From Solibacillus sp. FSL R5-0449 (GTDB lineage Bacteria; Bacillota; Bacilli; Bacillales_A; Planococcaceae), in assembly GCF_037975215.1 (NCBI RefSeq), contig NZ_CP150239.1:1216001-1280000 (forward strand): DNA of 64,000 nucleotides, in the 5' to 3' direction. This document shows positions 8,001 to 16,187 of this stretch, piece after piece. Numbering within the stretch: position 1 is the first letter of the stretch; each line of letters begins with the position of its first letter. The translations under genes and the position numbers were made by a program. The notes below the pieces were generated by a model. It saw only the letters and a list, made by a program, of their open reading frames with translations, had not been told where the DNA came from and searched no databases.

Positions 8001-8342
8001 TTACTTCTTTTTCTCATTCGATTTCAAAAGCTCTTCTAAACGATTTTCATAAGACGCACGAATACGATCGTTTTCAGTCTGAAGCTCTTGTGTTCGCGTG
8101 TTGTATGTATCAAGCTGAGCCTGTAATTTCTCCTGGTATTCACGTTCAGCCTTCACAATGGCACGCTCTAATGCAAGCTCATGACGGTCTTGAAGAAGGG
8201 CAGTCGCCTGTTCAGCCTTCGCCTTTTCCTCTGCTAACGCTTTTTCAAGCTCAGTGGCTTTCGCTTCGTTCGCTTTTGCTTCATTTGTAGCAGCCGTTAA
8301 TGCCTGTTCAAGTTGTTGCTTTTCAGTAGTAGCAGCAGTCAA
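8001..8342 (-). CDS. Coiled-coil protein, probably truncated at the N-terminus
   Basis: The 113 aa are almost wholly charged and heptad-like, rich in A, E, K and Q: an alanine/glutamate coil at 5-50, then EREYQEKLQAQLDTYNTRTQ. The only available start is a TTG at 8342 with no ribosome site, and coding character stops abruptly there, so this looks like the C-terminal end of a larger coiled-coil protein cut by a rearrangement. It ends 19 bp before the AbrB gene on the same strand. Function unknown. Confidence 0.5.
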   Translation of the reverse strand: MTAATTEKQQLEQALTAATNEAKANEAKATELEKALAEEKAKAEQATALLQDRHELALERAIVKAEREYQEKLQAQLDTYNTRTQELQTENDRIRASYENRLEELLKSNEKKK

Positions 8343-8432
8343 TTTGACAATCTATCAAATGGATTTAGCTAAAATTATAGTTACTTTCAAAAGATTAATT
8401 ATGCCATCTCAAAATCCATCGTTAATAATATT

Positions 8433-8477
8433 CCTTATCGTTGTAAATTCGCGAAAATCTGGCTAGACTCCTAATAG
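8433..8477. repeat. 45-bp imperfect repeat, copy A
   Basis: It matches 8989-9033 in 37 of 45 positions, in the same orientation, with core CGTTGTAAAT-CGC--AAATCTG. Both copies are followed after a few bases by a hairpin of different sequence. Here the hairpin is at 8483-8510 (AAC-TTCCCAA / TTGGGAA-GTT). Confidence 0.7.
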
Positions 8478-8519
8478 CAAATAACATTCCCAACCGACAT
8501 TGGGAACGTTATATTTTAA

Positions 8520-8891
8520 TTAAATACTTGTAGTATATTTTTCAAGTTGCTTTTCTTTTTGACCTACTAACCCTGTTTTAGAAAACTTGTTGAACTGCTC
8601 TTTATCCAAAACCTTTGTTAATTGGTTCATCACCATTTCAGTAATCATATCTTTCATCTCACCCGTACCTTTTTCATTCTCTTTAGATTTAGGTAGCTTC
8701 GTTTCTTTAATCATTATTTTCTCGCCATTTACTTTCGTTACGTAATGACGTATATAGCCGTTTTCTTTTTTGATTTCATAGGTTGCTTTGGACTTTTTAT
8801 TTATATCTAAAAACAAATCATCGGATAAACGATTAGAGCCATCTTTTTTTAAGGAGCTAAGATAATTACTATTTCCTAATTGAATATTCAT
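8520..8891 (-). CDS. Hypothetical protein
   Basis: The protein is 123 aa from the ATG at 8891, chosen for GGAGG six bases upstream. It begins MNIQLGNSNYLSSLKK and is lysine- and glutamate-rich, soluble, without signal or membrane segments. The middle (YEIKKENGYIRHYVTKVNGEKIMIKET) looks like beta-strand hairpins and the C-terminal part is helical. No family was recognised. It lies between the two copies of the 45-bp repeat, as though it were the cargo of a small repeat-bounded unit. Confidence 0.65.
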   Translation of the reverse strand: MNIQLGNSNYLSSLKKDGSNRLSDDLFLDINKKSKATYEIKKENGYIRHYVTKVNGEKIMIKETKLPKSKENEKGTGEMKDMITEMVMNQLTKVLDKEQFNKFSKTGLVGQKEKQLEKYTTSI

Positions 8892-8988
8892 TGTAACCTC
8901 CAATATGTAACATATTTCCTTTTATATCGTCTGTTGTTTACTTAGTTAAAGGGTAATAAAGTTCCTGATATTTGGGGAAATTATCTCG

Positions 8989-9033
8989 CCTTAACGTTGT
9001 AAATCCGCATAAATCTGACGAGACCCCGAATAG
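8989..9033. repeat. 45-bp imperfect repeat, copy B
   Basis: This is the partner of 8433-8477 (37/45). It is followed by a strong hairpin at 9036-9075 (GAACCTAAATTGTTAG against CTAACAATTTGGGTTC, one G-T pair). That hairpin lacks a T-run on either strand, so it is not a typical terminator. Confidence 0.7.
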
Positions 9034-9093
9034 ATGAACCTAAATTGTTAGTCTAAAACCTAACAATTTGGGTTCAATGCAGATTTGAGAATG

Positions 9094-9672
9094 TTAATCG
9101 AATAAATATCCTGCTAAATCATTAGCTATACGTTCATTGTATTTTGGTGAGTACGGGTCAGCGAAACCATGCGCAGCTTCAACGATATTTATCAATACAT
9201 TAGGATAAGCTGCAAGACTTATTTTTAAATCGACTGGATTAAAGGATTTTTCTTGTTCACCAAATATTAGAATCGTTTCTGCATTTGGAATTACGTCTGT
9301 ATATTGTCGAATTCGTGAACCATAAAAGCCAATTACTTTATGTACAGAACGGTTATTACTGCAAAGCCAAGCAATTGTCGCACCAATACTAAAGCCGATA
9401 ATACGTATGTGGGCATATTCTTTTGATAAATCATTTATTAAAGCATTTATTTTACTCTTCGCTTTTTCAAATCCGATATTTTCCATGAAGTTTTTGTATG
9501 CTAGCTCTTCATCTTCATATGCGAATGCAGTGGTTCCTTGCAATAGGTTTGGGACATATACATCAAACCCCTTTTCATATAAAGCCTTTGCATAGTAATC
9601 CATATGCGAATTAATGCCATAAATTTCGTGAAGTAAAATAACACATTGACTTGAATTTTGTTTTAATTCCAC
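9094..9672 (-). CDS. Dienelactone hydrolase-family alpha/beta hydrolase
   Basis: This 192-aa protein has the alpha/beta hydrolase fold of the DLH family. The nucleophile elbow GFSIG is at about residues 96-100, an acidic residue follows EQEKSFNPVDL, and the catalytic histidine is in AAHGFADPYSP near 168. The N-terminus (CVILLHEIYGINSHMDYYAKALYEKGFDVYVPNLL) carries the oxyanion-loop EIYG typical of DLH. The nucleophile is Ser rather than the Cys of true dienelactone hydrolase, pointing to a general esterase. No signal peptide. Substrate unknown. Confidence 0.82.
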   Translation of the reverse strand: MELKQNSSQCVILLHEIYGINSHMDYYAKALYEKGFDVYVPNLLQGTTAFAYEDEELAYKNFMENIGFEKAKSKINALINDLSKEYAHIRIIGFSIGATIAWLCSNNRSVHKVIGFYGSRIRQYTDVIPNAETILIFGEQEKSFNPVDLKISLAAYPNVLINIVEAAHGFADPYSPKYNERIANDLAGYLFD

Positions 9673-10246
9673 CCAGACACGCCTCCCTTAACATTTAAGA
9701 TATATTGTAAATGTTCTTGGATATTAAAGATATATTTTGGTTCCCAAACCGACGTTTGGTAACATAATTTTCTAGTCCTGTACTCAAAATCGTATTTGTG
9801 CTTCTTTTTTATGTAAGGTAGTAGACCACATGAATATGACGAACCCTTATTCCACAATCTGGGCGCGATTATTGAAGAAGAGTTCCTAGGGCAAACAGTG
9901 TGTATGACACTTACCAATATGCATATTTTCTTGTATAAAATTTGCCCACAAATTGCCCACAAACTTATAACTTTCTACAGTGTATTATAATGAACGAACT
10001 TCTCAAAACATTGATTTATCAACATTCCTAGTGAACTGAATTACCACCTATTATATAGGAACAGAATCCGCACATCTGTACACCAGTGGGAACGCGACCA
10101 ATATATGAAGATGTACTAAGAGGAAAGCGTTGGGGCTATTGGCTCCAACGCGTTTTTCTGTATAAGCTTATGTTCTTTATTTCATCCGAATGTTGTAGAG
10201 TTTTTTCCTTCCTTTCCTTCTAAAATGAAAGAAGGAGGGGATGTAT
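9673..10246. other. Long non-coding or decayed region
   Basis: No convincing gene is seen. It contains a hairpin GGTTCCCAAACC-GAC-GTTTGG near 9739-9757 resembling the one at 8483-8510, and a perfect tandem 11-mer TTGCCCACAAA at 9942-9952 and 9953-9963. A short frame near 9830-9970 reads EYDEPLFHNLGAIIEEEFLG, which looks protein-like but has no start and may be a remnant. An orphan terminator lies at 10124-10158. Confidence 0.45.
10124..10158 (+). terminator. Orphan intrinsic terminator
   Basis: GCGTTGG-GGC/GGC-CCAACGC hairpin with TTTTT. No gene on this strand ends here. The sequence nearly duplicates the terminator at 10695-10728, which suggests that a duplicated or deleted gene once stood upstream. 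Confidence 0.75.
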
Positions 10247-10657
10247 TTGAAAGAGTGGACTGAAACATTACATGTAGCGCAACTTCGTATCGCACGGCCG
10301 ACCGATCAAATAGAACAGATAGAACGTTTTTATTGTGAAGGTCTCGGGCTTAAAAAACTTGGAGGCTTTAAAGGGCATGAAGGATACACGGGTATTATGA
10401 TCGGCTTGCCGGATGCATCATATCATCTGGAGTTTACCGAACATATTGACGGAAGTCCATGTCCTGCACCAACGGAAGATAATTTGCTTGTATTTTATAT
10501 GCCTAATGTTGAGCAAATTCAAGCAGTAAAGGCTCGACTCGCTAGTATGGGCTACTACGAGGTACCGCCTGAAAATCCGTATTGGGAAGAAAAAGGTGTG
10601 ACGATTGCGGACCCCGACGGCTGGCGTATAGTATTGATGAATACAAATGGGATTTAA
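10247..10657 (+). CDS. yycE: VOC-family (glyoxalase-fold) protein, YycE-like
   Basis: The protein is 136 aa from the TTG at 10247. AAGGAGG is correctly spaced from this codon and too close to the ATG six bases earlier. Two beta-alpha-beta-beta-beta modules are visible: VAQLRIARPTDQIEQIERFYCEGLGLKKL, then LLVFYMPNVEQIQAVKARLASMGY and GVTIADPDGWRIVLMN. This is the arrangement of glyoxalase/bleomycin-resistance proteins and resembles B. subtilis YycE. Metal ligands and substrate are not certain. It is monocistronic between two similar terminators. Confidence 0.8.
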   Translation: MKEWTETLHVAQLRIARPTDQIEQIERFYCEGLGLKKLGGFKGHEGYTGIMIGLPDASYHLEFTEHIDGSPCPAPTEDNLLVFYMPNVEQIQAVKARLASMGYYEVPPENPYWEEKGVTIADPDGWRIVLMNTNGI

Positions 10658-10694
10658 GCGTGGGCACACCACTAAATAAAAACAGATTAAAAAG

Positions 10695-10728
10695 AAAGCG
10701 TTGGGGCTGTATGCTCCAACGCTTTTTG
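10695..10728 (+). terminator. Intrinsic terminator of the VOC gene
   Basis: AAAGCGTTGGGGC pairs with GCTCCAACGCTTT around TGTAT, followed by T residues. It nearly duplicates 10124-10158. Confidence 0.85.
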
Positions 10729-10797
10729 TTAATAAAACATAAATATGGCAGGTTCATGTACGAACCTGAACAACATTATTTATGTATTCTCTCTATT

Positions 10798-10974
10798 TTA
10801 TGCCGCAGTATCCGAATACTTATTAAGTAACTCATCTAATTCTTGGCTGCAATGTACTACTTCAGGGTGTGTGAATCCTAGATCATTTGCTTTTTTGTAC
10901 ATGTCTTTTCTTTTAGATTCAATTCTTATTCTCAATCTTAGCCTAAATATTTTTTTGAAAAATAAAAATCTCAT
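10798..10974 (-). CDS. Spo0E-like aspartyl-phosphate phosphatase
   Basis: A 58-codon minus-strand ORF begins MRFLFFKKIFRLRLRIRIES and continues with a Spo0E-family body: KRKDMYKKANDLGFTHPEVV, then HCSQELDELLNKYSDTAA. The motif SQELD is the family signature; these two-helix proteins dephosphorylate Spo0A~P and delay sporulation. The ATG at 10974 is weakly supported (AAAGGA about 15 bases away), so the start may differ. It overlaps a meaningless plus-strand ORF and is easily missed. Confidence 0.82.
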   Translation of the reverse strand: MRFLFFKKIFRLRLRIRIESKRKDMYKKANDLGFTHPEVVHCSQELDELLNKYSDTAA

Positions 10975-11351
10975 TGCTAAATGTAAGTTCCTTTCTGAAG
11001 TATTACGCTGTTTTATTATTTACGAGTTAAATTAAACAGCGCCCATTCATCGTAACGTATTAAAAAAAAATAAAGTGTCGAAATGTGGTAGAAATAAAAA
11101 GTTCATAAATTTGTAAAAAATAGGTGTATTATACAAAAATAATTTCATCTCATCTTGACTTCAATTGTGAAACGAAATAATTAAAAAGAGTGTTGATTTA
11201 ACAAAGGTTTGTTTTCCTTTTTTTTGAAAATTTACCTTTTAGTTTGTAAATTATTAATTGATAGATTATTCTAATAAAGTACCCGAAAAATCGAAATTTA
11301 GGTTTGTAACCGTTTTCAATGTCGATATATAGAAGGGGGAGGAGATTACAC
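10975..11351. other. AT-rich intergenic region
   Basis: No gene is seen. It is very AT-rich and must hold promoters for the divergent Spo0E-like gene and the ABC operon. The only clear signal is GGGGGAGGAGAT ahead of the ATG at 11352. Confidence 0.5.
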
Positions 11352-12467
11352 ATGTTGCAGGCATTAAAAGTTGGATTACTAATCGAACGCTCCAACCGAA
11401 AAAATATTATTGCGTTACTCGCAGTGATCGTCATTGTGTTTGGATGTATGTTTTTTATTAAGGCGCAGTCCATAGGGGATCAGCTCAATGAAAAAAAGGG
11501 TGACTATTACAGTTCGCGTGCGGTATTAGCCAAGTTCCAAGTCCAGGATGCTTCCAGGGACGGGGATGGCAGTGATTTATTTAAAAATCTGACTCAGCAG
11601 AAAAGTGCTGTCGCATTACAAATTGCTTCATTAACTGTAGAAAACTATCCGATGTATTATGAGGCTTCCTACCGTATTGCGGAGCTGCGGCAACAAGCTT
11701 TTAATATGGAAGAGTACGAAAAAGTGAAGGATTTGCTGCCTTCCAAGTTCCAAAATTCAATGAATTACTTATATTTTAAAACGATGTACGAATCGGGTAA
11801 AAATACGATTAGCGATATCTCTCATTACATACCGTTTTTGTTGTATTTCTTTAGCTTAGTAGGTGTTGGCTGGTACATATTTATGAGTTTCTATACGAGT
11901 TCGATTTTACTGGATGATTTTGAGCATTCAAGCATTATAAAAGGCTACCCGGTCCGTTTTGACCAGTATGTGATATCGAAATGTATCATTGCCTTTTTGT
12001 ATGTTGTCGCGTTTATTGCGCTCATTTTTATCAGTGCTACGCCATTGCTATTTAATGGGTTGGGAGACGGTTCCGAAAAAGTGACTGTGTATTTAGGGGA
12101 CCCGGCATTAATTTCAAGTGTGCAATATATTGCGCTATGTATTGTCTACATGCTCGTCATTTCGATATTTGTCATGCTCTTATCGATTATTTTAAATGTA
12201 CTGCTGAAAAATATGTATCTGACATTATTTGTCCATTTTATTCTATTCTTTTTACCTATTATTTTCCCTTCAATTATTAGTGTGCTTCCGTACAGTCCAT
12301 TCCATTTCATGAATTTTAATGAAATTTTAAGTGGAATGCCGTTGGATTTAGTGCGTCCTGTGGATGTAACGATGAATATCGGGTTACTGATTATGAGTAT
12401 TTGTATTTTAATCATGTTATTTGTCATCAAAACATTCTTCTCTACAGGAAAAATTAAAAGGGCCTAG
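11352..12467 (+). CDS. ABC-2 type transporter permease
   Basis: The protein is 371 aa from ATG 11352, preferred over an upstream in-frame ATG because GGAGGAGAT sits right before it. One N-terminal membrane helix (NIIALLAVIVIVFGCMFFIK) is followed by a roughly 130-residue outside loop rich in charged residues, then about five helices. This is the ABC-2 permease layout. It is the first gene of a three-gene exporter with a second, distantly similar permease and an ATPase. Likely substrates (peptide, antibiotic or lipid) cannot be told; no precursor peptide gene was seen nearby. Confidence 0.82.
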   Translation: MLQALKVGLLIERSNRKNIIALLAVIVIVFGCMFFIKAQSIGDQLNEKKGDYYSSRAVLAKFQVQDASRDGDGSDLFKNLTQQKSAVALQIASLTVENYPMYYEASYRIAELRQQAFNMEEYEKVKDLLPSKFQNSMNYLYFKTMYESGKNTISDISHYIPFLLYFFSLVGVGWYIFMSFYTSSILLDDFEHSSIIKGYPVRFDQYVISKCIIAFLYVVAFIALIFISATPLLFNGLGDGSEKVTVYLGDPALISSVQYIALCIVYMLVISIFVMLLSIILNVLLKNMYLTLFVHFILFFLPIIFPSIISVLPYSPFHFMNFNEILSGMPLDLVRPVDVTMNIGLLIMSICILIMLFVIKTFFSTGKIKRA

Positions 12468-12478
12468 GGGGGAAAGAT

Positions 12479-13693
12479 ATGTACGGATATTTTAAATTTG
12501 AACTGAAACAGTTTTTTACGAATAAGAAAAACTTGGCGATCTATTTTCTCTTGGCATTTGCTGCGCTATTTTATGCGTTTAAGATTGCACCTGCCTATGA
12601 TCCGATTGAAAAGGTCGATCGCGAGGAAATAGAAGCCCGCTATTTAACGCGTCAGGAATTTATTGATGATTTAAGTAAGAGGAACTTAAGGGAAATACAT
12701 CCGACATCAGTTAGAGCATATTATGATTTTGCTGATATCAACCCGCTGGATAAGGCAAGAATGGATGCCCTTGATGCAAATGATCTGAAAAAGTATGCGG
12801 AAGTGACAAGCGCCTGGTATCTTCAAATGAACTATTTGACTTTTTATAATGAGCACCTATTCTATAATGACCGTTATTATGTGGCAGACAGAGAACATGC
12901 AAATGTTGAAGGTGCTTTAAATGCAATGGATCAACATTACCGGTATGGTGCTTTTAATGAGGCGAATTACGAGCTGTCGATTGGCGTTTTTGAGCAACGT
13001 ACGGCATTGCAGACGCTTGAACGACTTCTGAAAGGTCCGCTTCCGTTAATTTTAATTATATGTACCTTATTACTGGCGGTCGATATTGTGACGAAGGATC
13101 GCCGACACCCGTCTGTGCTGAAAGGTTTCCCGATTGCGGACTGGAAAAAGTTGCTCATGAAAATAGGTGTTGCTTTTATCGGCAGTATCGCTTTATTTGT
13201 ACCTTTACTTATTGGTTTTATGATAATCGGGGCTCAATCAGGTTTCGGCCATCTTAAACTGCCATCACCTGAGTATGCTTTGAATTTCATGCAAATAGGG
13301 AATGAGAGTTTAGCTAATATGATGACATTGGGCATGTTTTTGGGTCGGTCTTTATCATTACTGATTGTATGGTTCATTGTCATTATCAATGTTGTGGTTT
13401 TATGCAGTGTACTGTTCCGCCAAGAAATGGTGAATTTGGCAGTCGGACTATTCGTCATTTTTGGCGAAAAGTTTTATATGAACCGCGGTATCGGGTATTT
13501 CTGGGAAGTGGAAAAAGTACCGACAACGTATATCCATGTCGGAAAAGTTGTGTCGAGTTATCAGAACTATTTTTTAGGAAGTGAAAATGTTGATTATCAA
13601 CTTGGCCTGCTGTTATTGTCAATTTGCGCAGTTGTCCTATTGGTCATTGCACTGCTCATTTCACTTAATAAACGGTTCAAGCTTGTAAAATAG
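12479..13693 (+). CDS. ABC-2 type transporter permease
   Basis: This 404-aa second permease of the operon begins 11 bp after the first, with GGGGGGAAAG before the ATG. It has the same plan: an N-terminal helix (NLAIYFLLAFAALFYAF), a long extracytoplasmic domain to about residue 185, then five helices such as LPLILIICTLLLAVDIVT and IALFVPLLIGFMIIG. It most likely heterodimerises with the preceding permease. Confidence 0.82.
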   Translation: MYGYFKFELKQFFTNKKNLAIYFLLAFAALFYAFKIAPAYDPIEKVDREEIEARYLTRQEFIDDLSKRNLREIHPTSVRAYYDFADINPLDKARMDALDANDLKKYAEVTSAWYLQMNYLTFYNEHLFYNDRYYVADREHANVEGALNAMDQHYRYGAFNEANYELSIGVFEQRTALQTLERLLKGPLPLILIICTLLLAVDIVTKDRRHPSVLKGFPIADWKKLLMKIGVAFIGSIALFVPLLIGFMIIGAQSGFGHLKLPSPEYALNFMQIGNESLANMMTLGMFLGRSLSLLIVWFIVIINVVVLCSVLFRQEMVNLAVGLFVIFGEKFYMNRGIGYFWEVEKVPTTYIHVGKVVSSYQNYFLGSENVDYQLGLLLLSICAVVLLVIALLISLNKRFKLVK

Positions 13694-13707
13694 AGGGGGG
13701 ACAACGA

Positions 13708-14619
13708 ATGATTGCTATTGAAAATATTACCGTTCAGTTTGCGGATAAAAAAGTGCTTAATGATATTTCGATCAAGTTTGAACAGGGTGAGATGATCGGG
13801 TTAGTAGCACCGAACGGAACCGGAAAATCTACTTTGATGAATGTCATAATGAACTATTTGCAGCCAACAAGCGGGAAAGTATCGTTTAACGGTAATCTTA
13901 GCTATTCGAGTAAATCAAATGAAGTAAAAATTCACGAGTTTGTGTCGATGATGCCGGATCAAAGTGATTTATATAACCATTTAAGTGGACGTGCCCATTT
14001 AAAAATGTTCGCAACGATGTGGAAGTCCGACCCGAAGCTGATTGACGAAACGATAGAAGCGCTGAATATGGGGCATTATGTTAATAAAAAAACAGGTACC
14101 TATTCACTCGGCATGCGTCAGCGACTTTGTTTTGCAATGCAAATTGTAGCGAACACGGAAATTATGATGATGGATGAAGTCATGAACGGGCTCGACCCAA
14201 ATAATATTGAAGTCATTTCGAAGATTTTAATGAAGAAAAAGGCCGAGGGGAAAATGATTATTATCGCTTCGCATTTGCTCGATAACTTGGAGAAGTATGC
14301 AGATCGGATTTTCCTTTTCAATGGAGGCAAATTGGTCGATACGAATGAAATTATTGAAGGATTCAGCCAGGCAAAAATTAAAACAGTACGGATAAAAAAT
14401 ATGGAAGAATCCGTTAAAGCACTGTTAAAAGAGAAATATCCGCTGATTGAGCAGCAAACACTCGTTACGGATATGACATTGCTGCATCTTCCTCATTCGG
14501 AACCGATGCTGTTAAGCGAGCTAACTGAATTTCTGGTAGATAACAATGTAATGGATTTTGCATTTGGTAAAGTGACATTGAATGATTTATATGCCCTTTA
14601 CTATCATGAAGTTGTATAA
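13708..14619 (+). CDS. ABC transporter ATP-binding protein
   Basis: The 303-aa nucleotide-binding subunit has Walker A APNGTGKST at about residues 34-42 (usual GxNGxGKST), Q-loop MMPDQSD, signature SLGMRQR in place of LSGGQQ, Walker B IMMMDEV and a switch histidine in IIIASHLL. About 85 residues follow the ATPase core, as in ABC-2 drug and bacteriocin exporters. It lies 14 bp after the second permease and completes the operon, which ends at a strong terminator. Confidence 0.92.
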   Translation: MIAIENITVQFADKKVLNDISIKFEQGEMIGLVAPNGTGKSTLMNVIMNYLQPTSGKVSFNGNLSYSSKSNEVKIHEFVSMMPDQSDLYNHLSGRAHLKMFATMWKSDPKLIDETIEALNMGHYVNKKTGTYSLGMRQRLCFAMQIVANTEIMMMDEVMNGLDPNNIEVISKILMKKKAEGKMIIIASHLLDNLEKYADRIFLFNGGKLVDTNEIIEGFSQAKIKTVRIKNMEESVKALLKEKYPLIEQQTLVTDMTLLHLPHSEPMLLSELTEFLVDNNVMDFAFGKVTLNDLYALYYHEVV

Positions 14620-14630
14620 AGAATACTAAC

Positions 14631-14667
14631 GAAAAACGCCATTCTTTTTTAGAAATGGCGTTTTTCT
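14631..14667 (+). terminator. Intrinsic terminator of the ABC operon
   Basis: GAAAAACGCCATT and AATGGCGTTTTTC form a perfect 13-bp stem with a T-rich tail. Confidence 0.88.
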
Positions 14668-14719
14668 CGTATGAATAAGGGGATGATGCGCATAGTAAAA
14701 TGGGATTTGACTTAATTCA

Positions 14720-15232
14720 TTAATGTAATGGATGGTGCAGATGCAATGGCGGAGGGATTAGCCAGCCTTTTGATTTGTTTAAGCGTAATAGCTTTGCTCC
14801 AAGCTGTGCCTTAGCTGTATGGAATTGACCATACATCATTCCGATATCTTCTCGCGTTGTCATACCCATCGCCTGGCTGCATGCAACTAAACCGGCAGCG
14901 ACATCTACAGATAATGCTGCACTTATTTCAGGATCATTGAATCTTGCTCCTGGCGGGATGTTTTCGATTCGTGCTTCAGGACGTTCCGGTGGTGCAGGAG
15001 GAAGTCCAACGCCATTTAATTTAAGGATTTTTTCTAATTGTTTTACTTCTTCTCGAGCAAATTGAACAAAGTCTTCAATTATTTTTTTCAAGTCGTGGTC
15101 ACCGGCATGATTATAAAAAGTCTGATACCCGGCAATCATACTGTACCCTGCAGCCAAACTTGACCAAATGTTAAAAACTTCTCCATAATGTAACGGTTCA
15201 TCTTTTGGGTTACCCGTTAAAATTCCCATCAT
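14720..15232 (-). CDS. DUF3231 protein (single-domain)
   Basis: The protein is 170 aa from the ATG at 15232, where AAAGGAAG is properly spaced; longer in-frame starts lack one. The sequence MGILTGNPKDEPLHYGEVF, then AGYQTFYNHAGDHDLKKII and FGQFHTAKAQLG-like motifs are those of DUF3231, a four-helix ferritin-like fold common in spore-formers and often annotated near coat genes. Most family members are double-length (about 330 aa); this one has a single repeat and ends in a histidine/proline-rich tail PPPLHLHHPLH. Function not established. Confidence 0.82.
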   Translation of the reverse strand: MMGILTGNPKDEPLHYGEVFNIWSSLAAGYSMIAGYQTFYNHAGDHDLKKIIEDFVQFAREEVKQLEKILKLNGVGLPPAPPERPEARIENIPPGARFNDPEISAALSVDVAAGLVACSQAMGMTTREDIGMMYGQFHTAKAQLGAKLLRLNKSKGWLIPPPLHLHHPLH

Positions 15233-15363
15233 TACACTTCCTTTCAAAATTAGGTGAATCTCATACAACGGTAGTATGAGCAGTAAAAGTGTTTTCATTC
15301 ATACTTAAATGAAAAACATCATACAAGTCACATAATAATAGAAGTTAAAATTCCTTTTTATTC

Positions 15364-15411
15364 ACCAAAAAATAAGACGCCTGCTATTTAGTTGAATAGC
15401 AAACGCCTTAT
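15364..15411 (-). terminator. Terminator of the CarD-like gene
   Basis: On the minus strand ATAAGGCG-TTGCTATT pairs with AATAGCAG-CGTCTTAT and is followed by six T. Confidence 0.8.
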
Positions 15412-15512
15412 ATAATTTTTTATGTATAAAGTGGCAAATCGCTCAGTAACGAACAGTGTTGAAGTAAAATGGATTACTTCAACTCGTTAAAGAAATCAAC
15501 CTAATTTATAAA

Positions 15513-16016
15513 TCAGTTAGTAGGTCCTTGAACTCTTTTAAAAATCTCTTTTTCAATAGCATCTTTTGGCTTTTTAAGCGCAATTTCCAAGACGTCATAA
15601 ATAATCGTTGAGAGTTGCTGTAAAATTTGTGAATCTTGAGATGTAATTTTTTTCTCTTCTTTTTGTAATTCCAAGTCTTTTCGTAGGAGTGTATTCATTA
15701 ATTGTGCCGCTTCTAGATGGTTATTCGCACTTAAGATTTCTGCGTGATTTCTTTGACGGTTTGTACTGCGGTCATTCCATTCACTTGGTTCATTCGAAAA
15801 ACAATCCATAATTTGAACTGCTTCATCATAGCTCAAAAGTTTTTCAAGTTGTGAGTTCTTACTCTCTACTGGATGATATAGCGTTACTCCCGGTCTGATT
15901 TTTGACTGCATAACATAGTAAAGCATAGGCTCTCCTGTGAAGTTTTGTTCTATAATACCATCAATTTGACAAATACCATGGGATTTATAAAACGTTAAGT
16001 CACCAATTTTATACAT
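15513..16016 (-). CDS. CarD/CdnL-family RNA polymerase-interacting regulator
   Basis: The 167-aa protein has an N-terminal CarD_TRCF RNA-polymerase-interaction domain (residues 1-60: MYKIGDLTFYKSHGICQIDG with a strand-rich continuation) and a helical C-terminal half ending in LKKPKDAIEKEIF, as in the CdnL DNA-contacting domain. Such proteins bind the polymerase beta subunit and stabilise open complexes. GGAGG precedes the ATG. The gene has its own TTGACT/TAATAT promoter whose -35 lies inside a palindrome shared with the divergent MarR gene, so control by that protein is likely. Confidence 0.85.
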   Translation of the reverse strand: MYKIGDLTFYKSHGICQIDGIIEQNFTGEPMLYYVMQSKIRPGVTLYHPVESKNSQLEKLLSYDEAVQIMDCFSNEPSEWNDRSTNRQRNHAEILSANNHLEAAQLMNTLLRKDLELQKEEKKITSQDSQILQQLSTIIYDVLEIALKKPKDAIEKEIFKRVQGPTN

Positions 16017-16047
16017 ATATACGCCTCCAAAAAAAGTTATACGTTTA

Positions 16048-16092
16048 ATATTAATGTAATTTTGTATTTAAGTCAACTAAGTTGACTTAAAT
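16048..16092. promoter_or_regulatory. MarR-type palindromic operator overlapping the CarD-like promoter
   Basis: Perfect 13-bp arms ATTTAAGTCAACT (16066-16078) and AGTTGACTTAAAT (16080-16092) flank a single central A. On the minus strand, TTGACT (16071-16076) with a 17-bp spacer and TAATAT (16048-16053) forms the carD-like promoter, so its -35 is inside the left arm. Size and symmetry fit a MarR dimer site. Confidence 0.75.
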
Positions 16093-16187
16093 GTCCTATT
16101 AGTATCGTGAACTTGAATTAATATTTTTCCTTTAGTATGATGCTTGAGAATATTTAAGTATATGTTGAAAGAAAGAGGGGAGCCCCA

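Noticed and set aside
8342-8466. Upstream extension of the coiled-coil gene
   Set aside because: Stops and non-coding composition follow immediately upstream of the TTG, and the 45-bp repeat lies there.
9663-9962. 99-codon minus-strand ORF before the hydrolase gene
   Set aside because: Composition is unlike a protein, it has no ribosome site, and it crosses hairpins and repeats. Not reported as a gene.
10745-11035. 96-codon plus-strand ORF
   Set aside because: It is the antisense shadow of the Spo0E-like gene on the minus strand.
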